DNA from: Acidimicrobiales bacterium | GTDB lineage: Bacteria > Actinomycetota > Acidimicrobiia > Acidimicrobiales > Palsa-688 | Length of the DNA stretch: 64,000 nt | Direction of reading: 5' to 3' | NCBI GenBank assembly: GCA_036378675.1 | Contig: DASUWA010000016.1 | Coordinates: 83,817-147,816, forward strand | Part shown: piece after piece, positions 36,063-44,114 of the stretch | Layout of the letters: the number at the start of each line of letters is the position of its first letter | Numbering within the stretch: the first letter of the stretch is position 1 | The notes under the pieces: model-generated | The model's input: the letters and a program-made list of their open reading frames with translations, nothing else | The model's database searches: none | Told to the model about the DNA's origin: nothing | Position numbers and translations under genes: made by a program

Positions 36063-38168
36063 ATGCCCTCCGGTAACTACCTCGGACAGTATGACTTTCA
36101 GGTGGTCATCGCTCCGGCCCGCGTCGGCTACTTGATTCGGGCATCTAGCGACACCGGATTTCGCAGGGCCGTCGCCGAGGCATGTACGAGGTGGGGTGGT
36201 ATCACTGAGCCGATTGTGCCCGTTCGCTCCGGCGGTCGGACAGAGCCCTTCTGGAGACAGGTGCTGGAGTTCGCGAACGTCGATTCCTTGGTGAATGTAG
36301 ATGTCGCGACAGCTGATGCCGGAGCTGTCGCACGACGTTTGAACATCGAATGCGTCCCTATGGCACAAATCGATCAGGCCGCCGCTGGTCAGTTCACCGC
36401 TAACCCGTCTGCCGTGGCCGACCCTGCACCACCCTCACCCTGGGCCTATGCAGACCCGACGCTCGAGACATGGGCGGTCACTTCCGCCGGAACATTCACC
36501 ACTGCCGCGATCGCGGACAACGAGTCGACTAACCAACCGCTTACGGCAGTGAAGATGCCTGACCAGGTTGCTAGGGCACAGATATCGAGGGCGACCGCGA
36601 TCCACCGAACGGCAGTTCAACTCGGTGAGATATTTGCACAGCCCGGGACATGGCCTTCACCGGCAATCTTTTGGTTCATCGGGCGTGGCTCGTTTCGTGA
36701 CAATGTGATGTTCTGGAACTGCCGTGCCCTCAGCTCGCTACGCTTCAATCCGGTGCCGATGATCCTGGTGCCGGAACATGATGTCGATTACTGGGTGAAC
36801 TTCGGCAAGCAGGCCATCTCTCTCCTCCAGAATCGGCCAGACGAGTTCGCCCCCGACGCTTTGTTTTGCAGTCTGACGGTACCCTCCGACCGCTTACGTA
36901 CGATCGCCGAGTCCTGGGGGTTACGAGAAGAACGTGAGGAACCGCGAACGGCGCACCGATCGCCGCCACCGCCCCCAAGACTTCCCCCCTTCACCTATAA
37001 GGTCGACATCGATCCGCGGTTTGCGTTCGTCTTCCGTCGGCGGTATGGAATCAGAACCGAGGTTCCCACCCAGGTCTTCTCCTCGACTACGGACATAGCA
37101 TTTGATAATCCCGCTGACTGTCGAGGATTCGGCAGGACGAAAGTGGGGCTGAGCTCTGACTTGTTTAGGCGATACCCCAAACGACCACCGGTCGCGCAAC
37201 TGCTCCATCCGAATGGGCATTGGCGCGACGACTCACTCGAGTTGTTCTCTCAGTTCATACCGGCCTACCGATTCACCATCAACGTTCCTCGGCTCGAGAC
37301 AGTCGTCACTGCGGTCTTGAGTCAGACCACCTCATCCTGGAGTCTCTCTGACAAAGGCCGCATAGGGTCGAGCATCGACTTGCAAGGACTCTCCTCGGCC
37401 CTTCTCAAACCTGGCCTCCACGAGGTGGTGCGTTCGCTCACGACTCGACGTGCCCGACAGCTGTTTGCCGAGCTGCGGTCACTCGTTCAGACCGCTGACG
37501 ACGAACGTCTTGCCCAGACAGTCGCTGACATTGGTGGTCGTATCGAACGGCGGAGCCTAAGCGCAACTCAAGTCGAGGGCGTTCCAGCAAGCCAGCGCGC
37601 TCGACTGCTCGAAGAGCTCATCAGTTTGACATGGGCGGAGCGAGGGCTACGAATCTCTTGCCCGCACTGTGGAATCACGAGTTTCGTGTCTCTTTCGGAG
37701 GTCACCACGGATGCAAGATGCCCTGGATGTCTGCGTCCGGCGGCGTACCACGCAACGAACAGCGGCCCCACGGTGTTCTACCGCTTGAACGCCTTGATCG
37801 ACAGGGCGAGCGATCAGGGCGTGCTTGGGCACCTAGCAGCTGTCGCGGCCTTGAAAGCGATCGATCCCGAGTCGCATGTCTTGCCGGGTATCAACGTGAC
37901 GCTTACGAACGGGGCATCCGGCGAGGTTGACCTCTTCGGAGTGTTCCAGGGCAACGTGATCGCCGGAGAGGTCAAGCTCAGTGGGAATCAGTTCTCGCCA
38001 GGACAGGTTGATCGAGATGTTCGGCTCTCCAAGTCACTGGGAGCGGACCTACACGCAATGGCTTGGTTCGGAGAGGTACCAGAAGGGACACTCGATCGAG
38101 CGAGCCGGTTGGCGACTAAGAACAAATTGGGCTTGCAACTGTTGCCACTCGACGAGCTCCGTCGGTAG
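36063..38168 (+). CDS. uncharacterised protein with zinc ribbon and PD-(D/E)xK nuclease domain
   Basis: 701 aa, ATG at 36063 with GGGGAG eight bases upstream. The N-terminal 500 residues match no family I know (beta-rich start NYLGQYDFQVVIAPARVGYL, Pro-rich linker around residue 300). A zinc ribbon follows, with Cys533/536 (CPHC) and Cys553/556 (CPGC). The C-terminus holds GEVDLFGVFQGNVIAGEVKL: Asp623, then Glu636-x-Lys638, 13 residues apart, the spacing of a PD-(D/E)xK core. Last gene of the operon, same strand, 92 bases after the DUF499 gene. Best guess: the nuclease effector or a sensor-nuclease of the defence system. Confidence 0.75.
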   Translation: MPSGNYLGQYDFQVVIAPARVGYLIRASSDTGFRRAVAEACTRWGGITEPIVPVRSGGRTEPFWRQVLEFANVDSLVNVDVATADAGAVARRLNIECVPMAQIDQAAAGQFTANPSAVADPAPPSPWAYADPTLETWAVTSAGTFTTAAIADNESTNQPLTAVKMPDQVARAQISRATAIHRTAVQLGEIFAQPGTWPSPAIFWFIGRGSFRDNVMFWNCRALSSLRFNPVPMILVPEHDVDYWVNFGKQAISLLQNRPDEFAPDALFCSLTVPSDRLRTIAESWGLREEREEPRTAHRSPPPPPRLPPFTYKVDIDPRFAFVFRRRYGIRTEVPTQVFSSTTDIAFDNPADCRGFGRTKVGLSSDLFRRYPKRPPVAQLLHPNGHWRDDSLELFSQFIPAYRFTINVPRLETVVTAVLSQTTSSWSLSDKGRIGSSIDLQGLSSALLKPGLHEVVRSLTTRRARQLFAELRSLVQTADDERLAQTVADIGGRIERRSLSATQVEGVPASQRARLLEELISLTWAERGLRISCPHCGITSFVSLSEVTTDARCPGCLRPAAYHATNSGPTVFYRLNALIDRASDQGVLGHLAAVAALKAIDPESHVLPGINVTLTNGASGEVDLFGVFQGNVIAGEVKLSGNQFSPGQVDRDVRLSKSLGADLHAMAWFGEVPEGTLDRASRLATKNKLGLQLLPLDELRR

Positions 38169-38414
38169 CAAAGGGGCTCGGCGCATAAGCACGCCGCGTT
38201 CGTTCGGGTACTGTCAGCCTCTCGCGCGCGTGGGTAGCAAAGGAAATTTGCTGCTGCCATTGCCTACTATCGTCGGTTAAGGGGGTGGTATAGCTGGGCT
38301 AGCCAGGAGGCCGATTCGCGAATTTCGTGCCGACGCCCGTCTCACCCCCGCTCGCCCCGGCGGGCCCGACTGCCCGCCCTAGCCCTGGTTGGGAGCCTGG
38401 AAAATCGCGACAGC
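38169..38414. other. spacer after the defence operon, no gene
   Basis: Contains GGGTACTGTCAGC (38206-38218), which recurs at 43150-43162, and a CCCGCCC/GGGCGGG-rich stretch near 38350-38380 that can fold. A 13-base match could be chance. No terminator with T-run seen. Confidence 0.3.
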
Positions 38415-38447
38415 GACTAAACCTTTTCGGGTCCATGTGGCTTAATC
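38415..38447 (+). promoter_or_regulatory. putative ECF autoregulatory promoter, copy 2
   Basis: TAAACCTT at 38418-38425 and CTTAATC at 38441-38447, in the same register to the GTG start as in copy 1 at 17122-17154. GAGT and GGTGC after the -10 are also shared. Only the boxes and the leader are conserved, which argues for function. Confidence 0.6.
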
Positions 38448-38462
38448 ACGAGTGGGTGCAGT

Positions 38463-38942
38463 GTGTTGGATTTCGAGGCGTTCTTCGCACGGGAGTACGA
38501 GCCGGTGACCAGGGCGCTGACTCTCGCGCTCGGCGACCGGCGGTCAGCTGAGGATGCCGCCCAGGAAGGTTTCGCCCGTGCTCTCAACAGCTGGTCTCGG
38601 GTGAAGGATATGGACAGACCAGCCGCGTGGGTGTACGTGGTTGCGATGCGGCATGAGCGCCGTCGGACGTTGAGGGATCGGATGCCGCTGCCCGTCCACA
38701 GGCGGGCGCGACGGGACGAGCCGGCGGAGGTTGAGAACCGAGTCCTGGTGACCGCCTTGTTGAGCCAGCTGACGCCTCGCCAGCGAATGGCGGTGGTGTT
38801 GCGCTATCACGCCGATCTCTCGCTCCAGGAGGTTGCGAAGGCCCTCGGCTGCAGAGTCGGAACGGCCAAGGCCACGCTGCACCAGTCGCTCACGCGGTTG
38901 AACAACGCGATCGAGAGGGACGGCAGCGATGCAAGACTCTGA
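38463..38942 (+). CDS. ECF RNA polymerase sigma factor (SigE-like), copy 2
   Basis: 159 aa, GTG start, the same length as copy 1 at 17170. Region 2: FEAFFAREYEPVTRALTLAL, GDRRSAEDAAQEGFARALNS. Region 4: LTPRQRMAVVLRYHADLSLQ, EVAKALGCRVGTAKATLHQS. The two proteins are clearly paralogous but differ at many positions, so the duplication is old or the second came by transfer. Overlaps the next gene by 14 bases. Confidence 0.88.
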   Translation: MLDFEAFFAREYEPVTRALTLALGDRRSAEDAAQEGFARALNSWSRVKDMDRPAAWVYVVAMRHERRRTLRDRMPLPVHRRARRDEPAEVENRVLVTALLSQLTPRQRMAVVLRYHADLSLQEVAKALGCRVGTAKATLHQSLTRLNNAIERDGSDARL

Positions 38943-39891
38943 CCTCAGGACACTTCTTCAGCACGCAGCTGAAGCCGTCGATGCTCCACCGATAGATGTC
39001 AGGGATCGAGTCTTTGCGCGTGCTGGGGGCATCCGTAGGCGTCGTCGGATCCGTCGGGCGGTCTTGACCATCGGCCTTGCCGGCAGCGCCACCGGAGCCT
39101 TACTGACCGTATTGCCGGACAGCAGGCCATCCCAGACGGTTACCGTCACATCACCGCACGACTTGTTGCCCCGGTTCGCCGCGTTCGCGAATCCGCCGGA
39201 GGTTGTGAGGCTTCTTCATGACTATGCCGGGCCGGGCGGTTTCATTTCGGGCGTGACAAGAGTGGAGCTCAAACAGACAACGTGGGGCGCCTATGCGTCC
39301 TGGGCGACCACCGCTCTGGGCTCGCCGCCAGGATCGATGAAGATTGGTAACCCTCCGGAACCACTCTTCACATCGGAGACCGAGGTCTACGTGATCTTGC
39401 AGTTGGGGAACGAGAGCTGCATCAATACGTCGGATTGCCCTGGCAGCCATCGAAACTGGGTGGTAAATGTCATTCCCCTCAGTGCTCCCCCGGGCGAAGA
39501 TGAACAAGCCGTCATCTCCGGGCCCACTAATCCCGTGCCGGCTTCGTTCTCTTCTATTCCAGGTCCCGACGCCGACCTGGACGTCTCGACCGGTCACATC
39601 ACCAGCACGGCGAGCCTGACAGGTTCTGCGCCTGGCTCCAGGTCGGGATCCTCCACCACCATCGGTGTCAGAATCCCCGTCGTCGCAGGCGAGTCGGCTG
39701 CCACGGCCCGCGGGGTGCTGCAGTCGCTGGGATTCGTCGTAACCCTTCAATACTCCGCCAGCACTGTGGTTCCCCAAGGAGACGTGATCGCTCTCACCCC
39801 GCCGTCTGGAACAACAACCATCCCCGGTGCAGCCGTAACCCTTCTAGTCTCTTCCGGACCTCCAGCCTCAGGGACTCCGGCCAAGGGTTGA
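38929..39891 (+). CDS. membrane protein with C-terminal PASTA domain, copy 2
   Basis: 320 aa, same design as 17636-18601: N-terminal helix (SDLRTLLQHAAEAVDAPP), Arg cluster (RRRRIRRA), one span (VLTIGLAGSATGALLTVLP), extracellular region with YASWATT and IYVIL-type strands (here VYVILQLG), one Cys pair (CINTSDC), Ser-rich linker, PASTA unit near the end (IPVVAGESAATARGVLQSLG, VVTLQYSASTVVPQGDVIAL). The shared blocks AYASWA, PPG-MKIG-PP and FVV...VPQGDVIA-TP confirm paralogy. Predicted to sequester the partner sigma factor and respond to wall fragments. Confidence 0.8.
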   Translation: MQDSDLRTLLQHAAEAVDAPPIDVRDRVFARAGGIRRRRRIRRAVLTIGLAGSATGALLTVLPDSRPSQTVTVTSPHDLLPRFAAFANPPEVVRLLHDYAGPGGFISGVTRVELKQTTWGAYASWATTALGSPPGSMKIGNPPEPLFTSETEVYVILQLGNESCINTSDCPGSHRNWVVNVIPLSAPPGEDEQAVISGPTNPVPASFSSIPGPDADLDVSTGHITSTASLTGSAPGSRSGSSTTIGVRIPVVAGESAATARGVLQSLGFVVTLQYSASTVVPQGDVIALTPPSGTTTIPGAAVTLLVSSGPPASGTPAKG

Positions 39892-40003
39892 CACCGTTCG
39901 ACAAGCCGATTCGAGCGCCATGCCATCGGATCTCCGAGCGCTGCCGACTACGCTCTCGCCATCCGTACCCGGCTGTAATCGGATGCGCTCACGTTCTGCG
40001 CCG

Positions 40004-40044
40004 GGGCGGGCCGGGATTCGAACCCGGCGTAGGCCTCACCGCCC
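40004..40044 (-). other. tRNA-like acceptor/T-arm minihelix
   Basis: On the - strand GGGCGG (40039-40044) pairs with CCGCCC at 40004-40010, enclosing 11 bases and a perfect T arm (CCGGG TTCGAAT CCCGG, 40011-40027). D and anticodon arms are missing and no standard tRNA can be folded here. It looks like a tRNA gene with an internal deletion, or the 3' scar of an integration. It sits directly next to the first copy of the 24-nt repeat. Confidence 0.4.
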
Positions 40045-40206
40045 GTAACCCGAGGGCTAGTCCGAAGTTCCTCTTCGGCTTCCGCCGCCGGCGAGTCCAC
40101 CGTAAGGCGTCTCCGACAACGTCGTTCGCAATAACGCATCAACTCGGGAGCAATGGTTCACGCCGCAACTGAACCAGACCGCGCGCGTTCTGCGTCAGGG
40201 GAGGCG

Positions 40207-40482
40207 TCAGGTGTCCGTCTCGGACTCCCGACCGGCAGCTTCGGCCACCTCCGCGGCTTCAGTTAGTCCGGCTGCGAGCAGGCCCGCTTGGCCTGGGTCC
40301 ATGAACAAGATCCCCGTTCGTCGTCCGTCGGGAAGCTCCTTCCAAAAGCCCGCCGCAGGAGTGACCCGAAGTACTACAGATCCTCCGGCTCTGCCAGCGT
40401 CATCCAGCTCATAGCCGACCGCATTGACGACCACCCCGCCGTCGAGGTACTCGCCTTCCCACAAGGTGCTCGGTTGCTCCAC
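40207..40482 (-). CDS. small hypothetical protein
   Basis: 91 aa, ATG at 40482. A beta-rich acidic protein (WEGEYLDGGVVVNAVGYELD, VVLRVTPAAGFWKELPDGRR) ending in an Ala/Glu helix (EAAEVAEAAGRESE). No recognised family. No membrane segment. Confidence 0.6.
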   Translation of the reverse strand: MEQPSTLWEGEYLDGGVVVNAVGYELDDAGRAGGSVVLRVTPAAGFWKELPDGRRTGILFMDPGQAGLLAAGLTEAAEVAEAAGRESETDT

Positions 40483-40634
40483 AGTACGACGCTAGGCCGA
40501 CGGCGGTCGTCACCTCCGAAGAAAGCCGATGCCGATTACTTCGCCCTCGACGGCCCCCGCTCGGACCGTTCCGGTTGGTTATTGCGCTGACGTCCTGCGT
40601 CGTCACGCCGGCCGTCACCCCTCAGCAGCGGTTT

Positions 40635-41315
40635 CTATGGGGTCGGTGTTCCCAAAACCATTGACCACCGAGTCCCGGCAGGTGCCTCGACGGTCAAGTC
40701 GAAGCTGCCGCCACTTGGGATGTTGGCGACGATCGACCCCGTAGGGCCCCCAATGGAGACATGTACCACCTCGCCCTGAGCCGCTGGGGCAAGATAGACG
40801 TTCGTGTCGTCGGGGCCCGCATACCCCGCCCGCAAGGTGGTCGTGATCGCCCCTTGTACCTGCCCGCTGGGAAGGTTCACTCTTATCGTGTGGGGTCCGG
40901 TTCCCCGGTAACCGGCGAGCGGTCTCATTCCTGGGGGACCGAAGAACGGGTCGCTGCTCAGGTCGTGACCGGACATAGGCCGCACGTCGGGCCAGGCTCC
41001 GTTCGGCGCGACGAGTGTTTGCTCGCTGTAGGAGTCAGGGGCGGATTCGGAGGCGGTTGAGCTCTTGGACGCCCGCATCACTATCCCACCGACGTCCCCT
41101 CCGATCAGGACTAAGCCCACGGACAGCCCGACAACTAGTCCGACCAGCCGCCAACCGCTCGCGAACCTTTGGTCGCCTTGCTGTCTCCATTTGATCCGCT
41201 GCGCAGCCCAAACGATCAGCGCGACGCCGACGGCGGGAATGAGGATCTCACCGAAGATCTGACCAGCCCGGTACGCGCTGTCGTGCTCCACGGCTACGAA
41301 CAGACTTGTCGACAT
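40635..41315 (-). CDS. hypothetical membrane protein with two spans
   Basis: 226 aa, ATG at 41315. Two spans (ILIPAVGVALIVWAAQRI and LVGLVVGLSVGLVLIGGDVG) precede a Ser-rich linker and an extracellular beta domain (HTIRVNLPSGQVQGAITTTL, VHVSIGGPTGSIVANIPSGG). Likely surface-exposed; function unknown. Same strand as the small gene at 40207. Confidence 0.65.
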   Translation of the reverse strand: MSTSLFVAVEHDSAYRAGQIFGEILIPAVGVALIVWAAQRIKWRQQGDQRFASGWRLVGLVVGLSVGLVLIGGDVGGIVMRASKSSTASESAPDSYSEQTLVAPNGAWPDVRPMSGHDLSSDPFFGPPGMRPLAGYRGTGPHTIRVNLPSGQVQGAITTTLRAGYAGPDDTNVYLAPAAQGEVVHVSIGGPTGSIVANIPSGGSFDLTVEAPAGTRWSMVLGTPTP

Positions 41316-41580
41316 GCCCTGCCCCCGATCAAACGCCAGCCCCAGATGATCGCGCTCGATGTGACCGCCCCTCCCTGCGTTGTTGAATAGTTGATGAAGC
41401 CGTTCGCAGGTCTTGCACGAACGGTTTTATCGGCGCTCGATTCGCCAGCCATTCCGGCCTCGCCGCACTAGCGCTGATCGCCGATTACCGAGAAGGGAGA
41501 GCTGGCCTGGCCGTAATCAGATGCGCTCACGTTCTGACGCGACATCCACCCACGCTTAGACCGTCTGCTTGACTGGTGGC

Positions 41581-41784
41581 GTGGACCGCGACCGCCCACC
41601 GATGACTCCCAAGCAACAACAGCAGGTTGTGATCTTTGGGTGGATCGCCGCGGTGCTGGTGGGTCTGTTGTCAGCCGCGGCCATCTCGCATGGCAGCCTC
41701 CGTACGGTCGCTGCAATCATCGGATTGCCGTTGCTGGTAGCCCTGTTCGTGATCGCACGACGATCGGGCATGACTCGACGCTAA
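41581..41784 (+). CDS. small two-span membrane protein
   Basis: 67 aa from the GTG at 41581 (ATG at 41602 also possible). Two spans: VVIFGWIAAVLVGLLSAAAI and VAAIIGLPLLVALFVIARRS, separated by a short polar loop, with a basic tail. No recognised family. Confidence 0.55.
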   Translation: MDRDRPPMTPKQQQQVVIFGWIAAVLVGLLSAAAISHGSLRTVAAIIGLPLLVALFVIARRSGMTRR

Positions 41785-41825
41785 CTTCGGTCAAGCCAAG
41801 GCCATCTGTCCCCGATAATGGTCGC

Positions 41826-42227
41826 GTGGACCTCCTATGGGATCTGTTTGCGGGATTCCTCGTTGACTTCCTACCGTTCGAGTTTGGGGAGACACGCACG
41901 ATACGCAGGTACAGGCAGGGACGGCGCATCATCTTTCAAGGACGCGTCGAGGGGCTCAGACCAAATCTTCCTATCGCCGGGTACTTAGCGGTCCAAGACG
42001 GTCAGCTGTGGGTGACTGACCGGAAGGCCGAAGGGGGGAACATCCTTCCGGTTCCCGGTCCCAAACCGCAATCGGCTCTTACCGAGCACACAGCCACCCT
42101 TAGAGGCGAGCCTTGGAGCGTCTCGTATGAAAGCGATCAGGGCACGATCAGGATCATCCCCACAACCAGAAATCGAATACTGCTAGAGGCTGTCCTCGCC
42201 GACGCACGGCGACGGAACACCCTCTGA
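41826..42227 (+). CDS. hypothetical protein, PH-like beta fold
   Basis: 133 aa from the GTG at 41826. It starts with a hydrophobic stretch (LLWDLFAGFLVDFLPFEFG) and then alternating strands (RRIIFQGRVEG, AGYLAVQDGQLWVTDRK, TIRIIPTTRNRILLEAVLAD), the pattern of small PH-like or DUF2550-type proteins. Assignment is tentative. Confidence 0.55.
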   Translation: MDLLWDLFAGFLVDFLPFEFGETRTIRRYRQGRRIIFQGRVEGLRPNLPIAGYLAVQDGQLWVTDRKAEGGNILPVPGPKPQSALTEHTATLRGEPWSVSYESDQGTIRIIPTTRNRILLEAVLADARRRNTL

Positions 42228-42333
42228 ACCAAACGAATCCTGTGCTCCCGGCGTGACCTAGAACGCCGAATCCCGAGCTTCCTAGATTTCGCTTGAACCG
42301 AGACTCAGCGGGGCGGAGTGGAACAATCTGTTC

Positions 42334-42963
42334 GTGGAGAAGAAGCGGGCGGGACCGTCCACGCATATACGACCCTGGATCTGGATCCTGATGTCGGGGT
42401 CCGCAGCCGCGATCGCGACGGTGGGCTTTCTCTGCGTCGTGGTCCTTCCGTTCCTGCGAGATGCTGCATCGCCGGGCCAGGTGATTCTCGGTGTGCTTGG
42501 GATGGCGTACTTCGGATCCCTCTCCACTGCTTGTCTGAGTACGCACCTCCGGGCGGACGGTGATCGGATCGGTTGGCGCGATCCTTTCGGGAGCTGCCAC
42601 GCCGCCTGGGAGGACATCGCCTCGATAGACGCCGTTCTGATTCGTTCCAGGCTCTTTTGGATCACGCCGCCGCGGTTTCGCTATACCGGCCTACTGATTC
42701 GTCTGCGGGACGGTTCCGAGATGGTCACAGTGGCGGCGAGCATGTTGACGCCGCACCAACGGCACAAGCTGTACAGACACCTTCAAGACCGCGCCGATAG
42801 CGACCGTTTTCGCCTCCAGTTCCGCGAGGAGGAACTGACCGCATCTCTGACCAATGCTGATCGGTCATTGGTTAGCGAGCTGCCTTGCGAAAGGATCGTG
42901 CGTTATAGCGGGCCGGTTGTGAGGATCTTCAGGAGGATCGCTCCACGGGCGACGAGTACCTAA
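42334..42963 (+). CDS. membrane protein with PH-like domain
   Basis: 209 aa, GTG at 42334. Two spans (IWILMSGSAAAIATVGFLCV and VILGVLGMAYFGSLSTACLS) are followed by a soluble part with strand pairs typical of bacterial PH domains: GDRIGWRDPFGSCHAAWEDI, and RFRYTGLLIRLRDGSEMVTV. Proteins of this layout are common in actinobacteria without assigned function. Confidence 0.6.
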   Translation: MEKKRAGPSTHIRPWIWILMSGSAAAIATVGFLCVVVLPFLRDAASPGQVILGVLGMAYFGSLSTACLSTHLRADGDRIGWRDPFGSCHAAWEDIASIDAVLIRSRLFWITPPRFRYTGLLIRLRDGSEMVTVAASMLTPHQRHKLYRHLQDRADSDRFRLQFREEELTASLTNADRSLVSELPCERIVRYSGPVVRIFRRIAPRATST

Positions 42964-43255
42964 CTGCTGCGGGCCCGATTATCCGATCTGCGCTCAAAGG
43001 AGGCGGTACCGCGCAAATCTCGGAAGGCGAGCAGATCGACGGTTCCGTCGCGTCAAGCCCACACCTAGCTGAGCCTCGTCGACGTCGGCGCACGGCGATC
43101 GCGTCGTCGCCGCCGGATTGAGAGAGCTCCATACTCCCTGGTCGCGTATGGGTACTGTCAGCTTCACGTGCCCGTGAGATATCCGGGACACCTGGCGGCC
43201 TCTACTGGACAAACTCGTTTAACGGTGGGGGTCTCTCCGCGGGTGGGGGGCGGAA

Positions 43256-44107
43256 TCATGCGGAGTTCCCTGCTAGGCGCTGTCGCAGGATGGTCAGGAA
43301 CCGCTCTGGTAGTGCTTCGGGTCGGGCACAGCTCGATGCGACTCGAAGCGCTTCAGAATCGCTTTCTGTGGTCGTGTCTTCTACGAGCGCCTCGTCGACG
43401 GCTGGGTCGATTGGAAGCCTCCAGCTTCGGCAGTGGCTGACGGTCTCCGGTTGGAGCGGTGCTCGGTAGTGCCGTTGGTATCGCTGCCACCCGACCGGGA
43501 GCAAGTGCTGCGGTACGGCTCCGTGGATCAGGACCCAGCCGGGCGGCCCGAGTTTGACGAGATATGAGGACTGGGACCGCGCCTTCCTGATAACCGTGCG
43601 GGCGGTGGGCGTGGCGATGAAGTCCCAGGACCGGGCGAAGTCGGCAGCCTCGGGAGTGCTCGGTGCGAGTACGACCTTGCACAGGTTCGGGGCCGGCGTG
43701 GCGCGAACGCCTGGGAGGTTGAAGCAGTCACCCTCGATGTGCGGGTGGTCGGGGTCGCGCACATGCCAGACGAAGCGCAGGGTGCCCCCGTCGAGCAGAT
43801 CGACGCGCCGGCCGACCACCTCGACCATTGCCGGCGCTGACTTGTGACGGGCCTCGATTCGGGCCGCGAAGTCCTTGGGCCAGAAGAGCGGATGAGCACA
43901 GATGTCAAGGTCTCCCACGTCGATGTCAAGGATCTCGTCGCCGTGCTCGTAGACGGTGCGAGCAGCTTCGCGGGTCACGGCTTCGGACCAGGAGCCGATC
44001 CCCAGAGCGACCAGGCGGCGACAAAAGAGGCCATCAGCGGACTCAGCGGGTAGTTGGTCGGCAAGGTACTGGACCGCCTCACTTAGGTGCGTGAGTTGCT
44101 CATTCAT
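43256..44107 (-). CDS. hypothetical protein, last gene of recombinase-helicase operon
   Basis: 283 aa, ATG at 44107. It begins MNEQLTHLSEAVQYLADQLP and contains AGWVL-type strands (LVKLGPPGWVLIHGAVPQHL) and FARSWDFIATPTARTVIRKA. No motif recognised. It is 7 bases downstream of the SNF2 helicase stop, so surely co-transcribed. Possibly a substrate adaptor of the helicase; inference only. Confidence 0.65.
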   Translation of the reverse strand: MNEQLTHLSEAVQYLADQLPAESADGLFCRRLVALGIGSWSEAVTREAARTVYEHGDEILDIDVGDLDICAHPLFWPKDFAARIEARHKSAPAMVEVVGRRVDLLDGGTLRFVWHVRDPDHPHIEGDCFNLPGVRATPAPNLCKVVLAPSTPEAADFARSWDFIATPTARTVIRKARSQSSYLVKLGPPGWVLIHGAVPQHLLPVGWQRYQRHYRAPLQPETVSHCRSWRLPIDPAVDEALVEDTTTESDSEALRVASSCARPEALPERFLTILRQRLAGNSA

Positions 44108-44114
44108 GGATCCG

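Larger units (their letters stand above)
39975..41536 (-). repeat. 24-nt direct repeat pair bracketing a 1.5-kb segment
   Basis: Copies at 39975-39998 and 41513-41536, 23 of 24 bases identical. Read on +: GTAATC, then G or A, then GATGCGCTCACGTTCTG. Between them are the two reverse-strand genes 40207-40482 and 40635-41315 and a tRNA-like hairpin. The span has the form of a small mobile segment or of two copies of a regulatory element. No transposase inside. Confidence 0.5.

Noticed and set aside
26399..38168. complete class 1 DISARM
   Set aside because: DrmA, DrmB and DrmC are not present; only the DrmD- and DrmMI-like proteins are.
38206..43162. GGGTACTGTCAGC shared by 38206-38218 and 43150-43162
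   Set aside because: 13 bases only, without wider similarity; could be chance.
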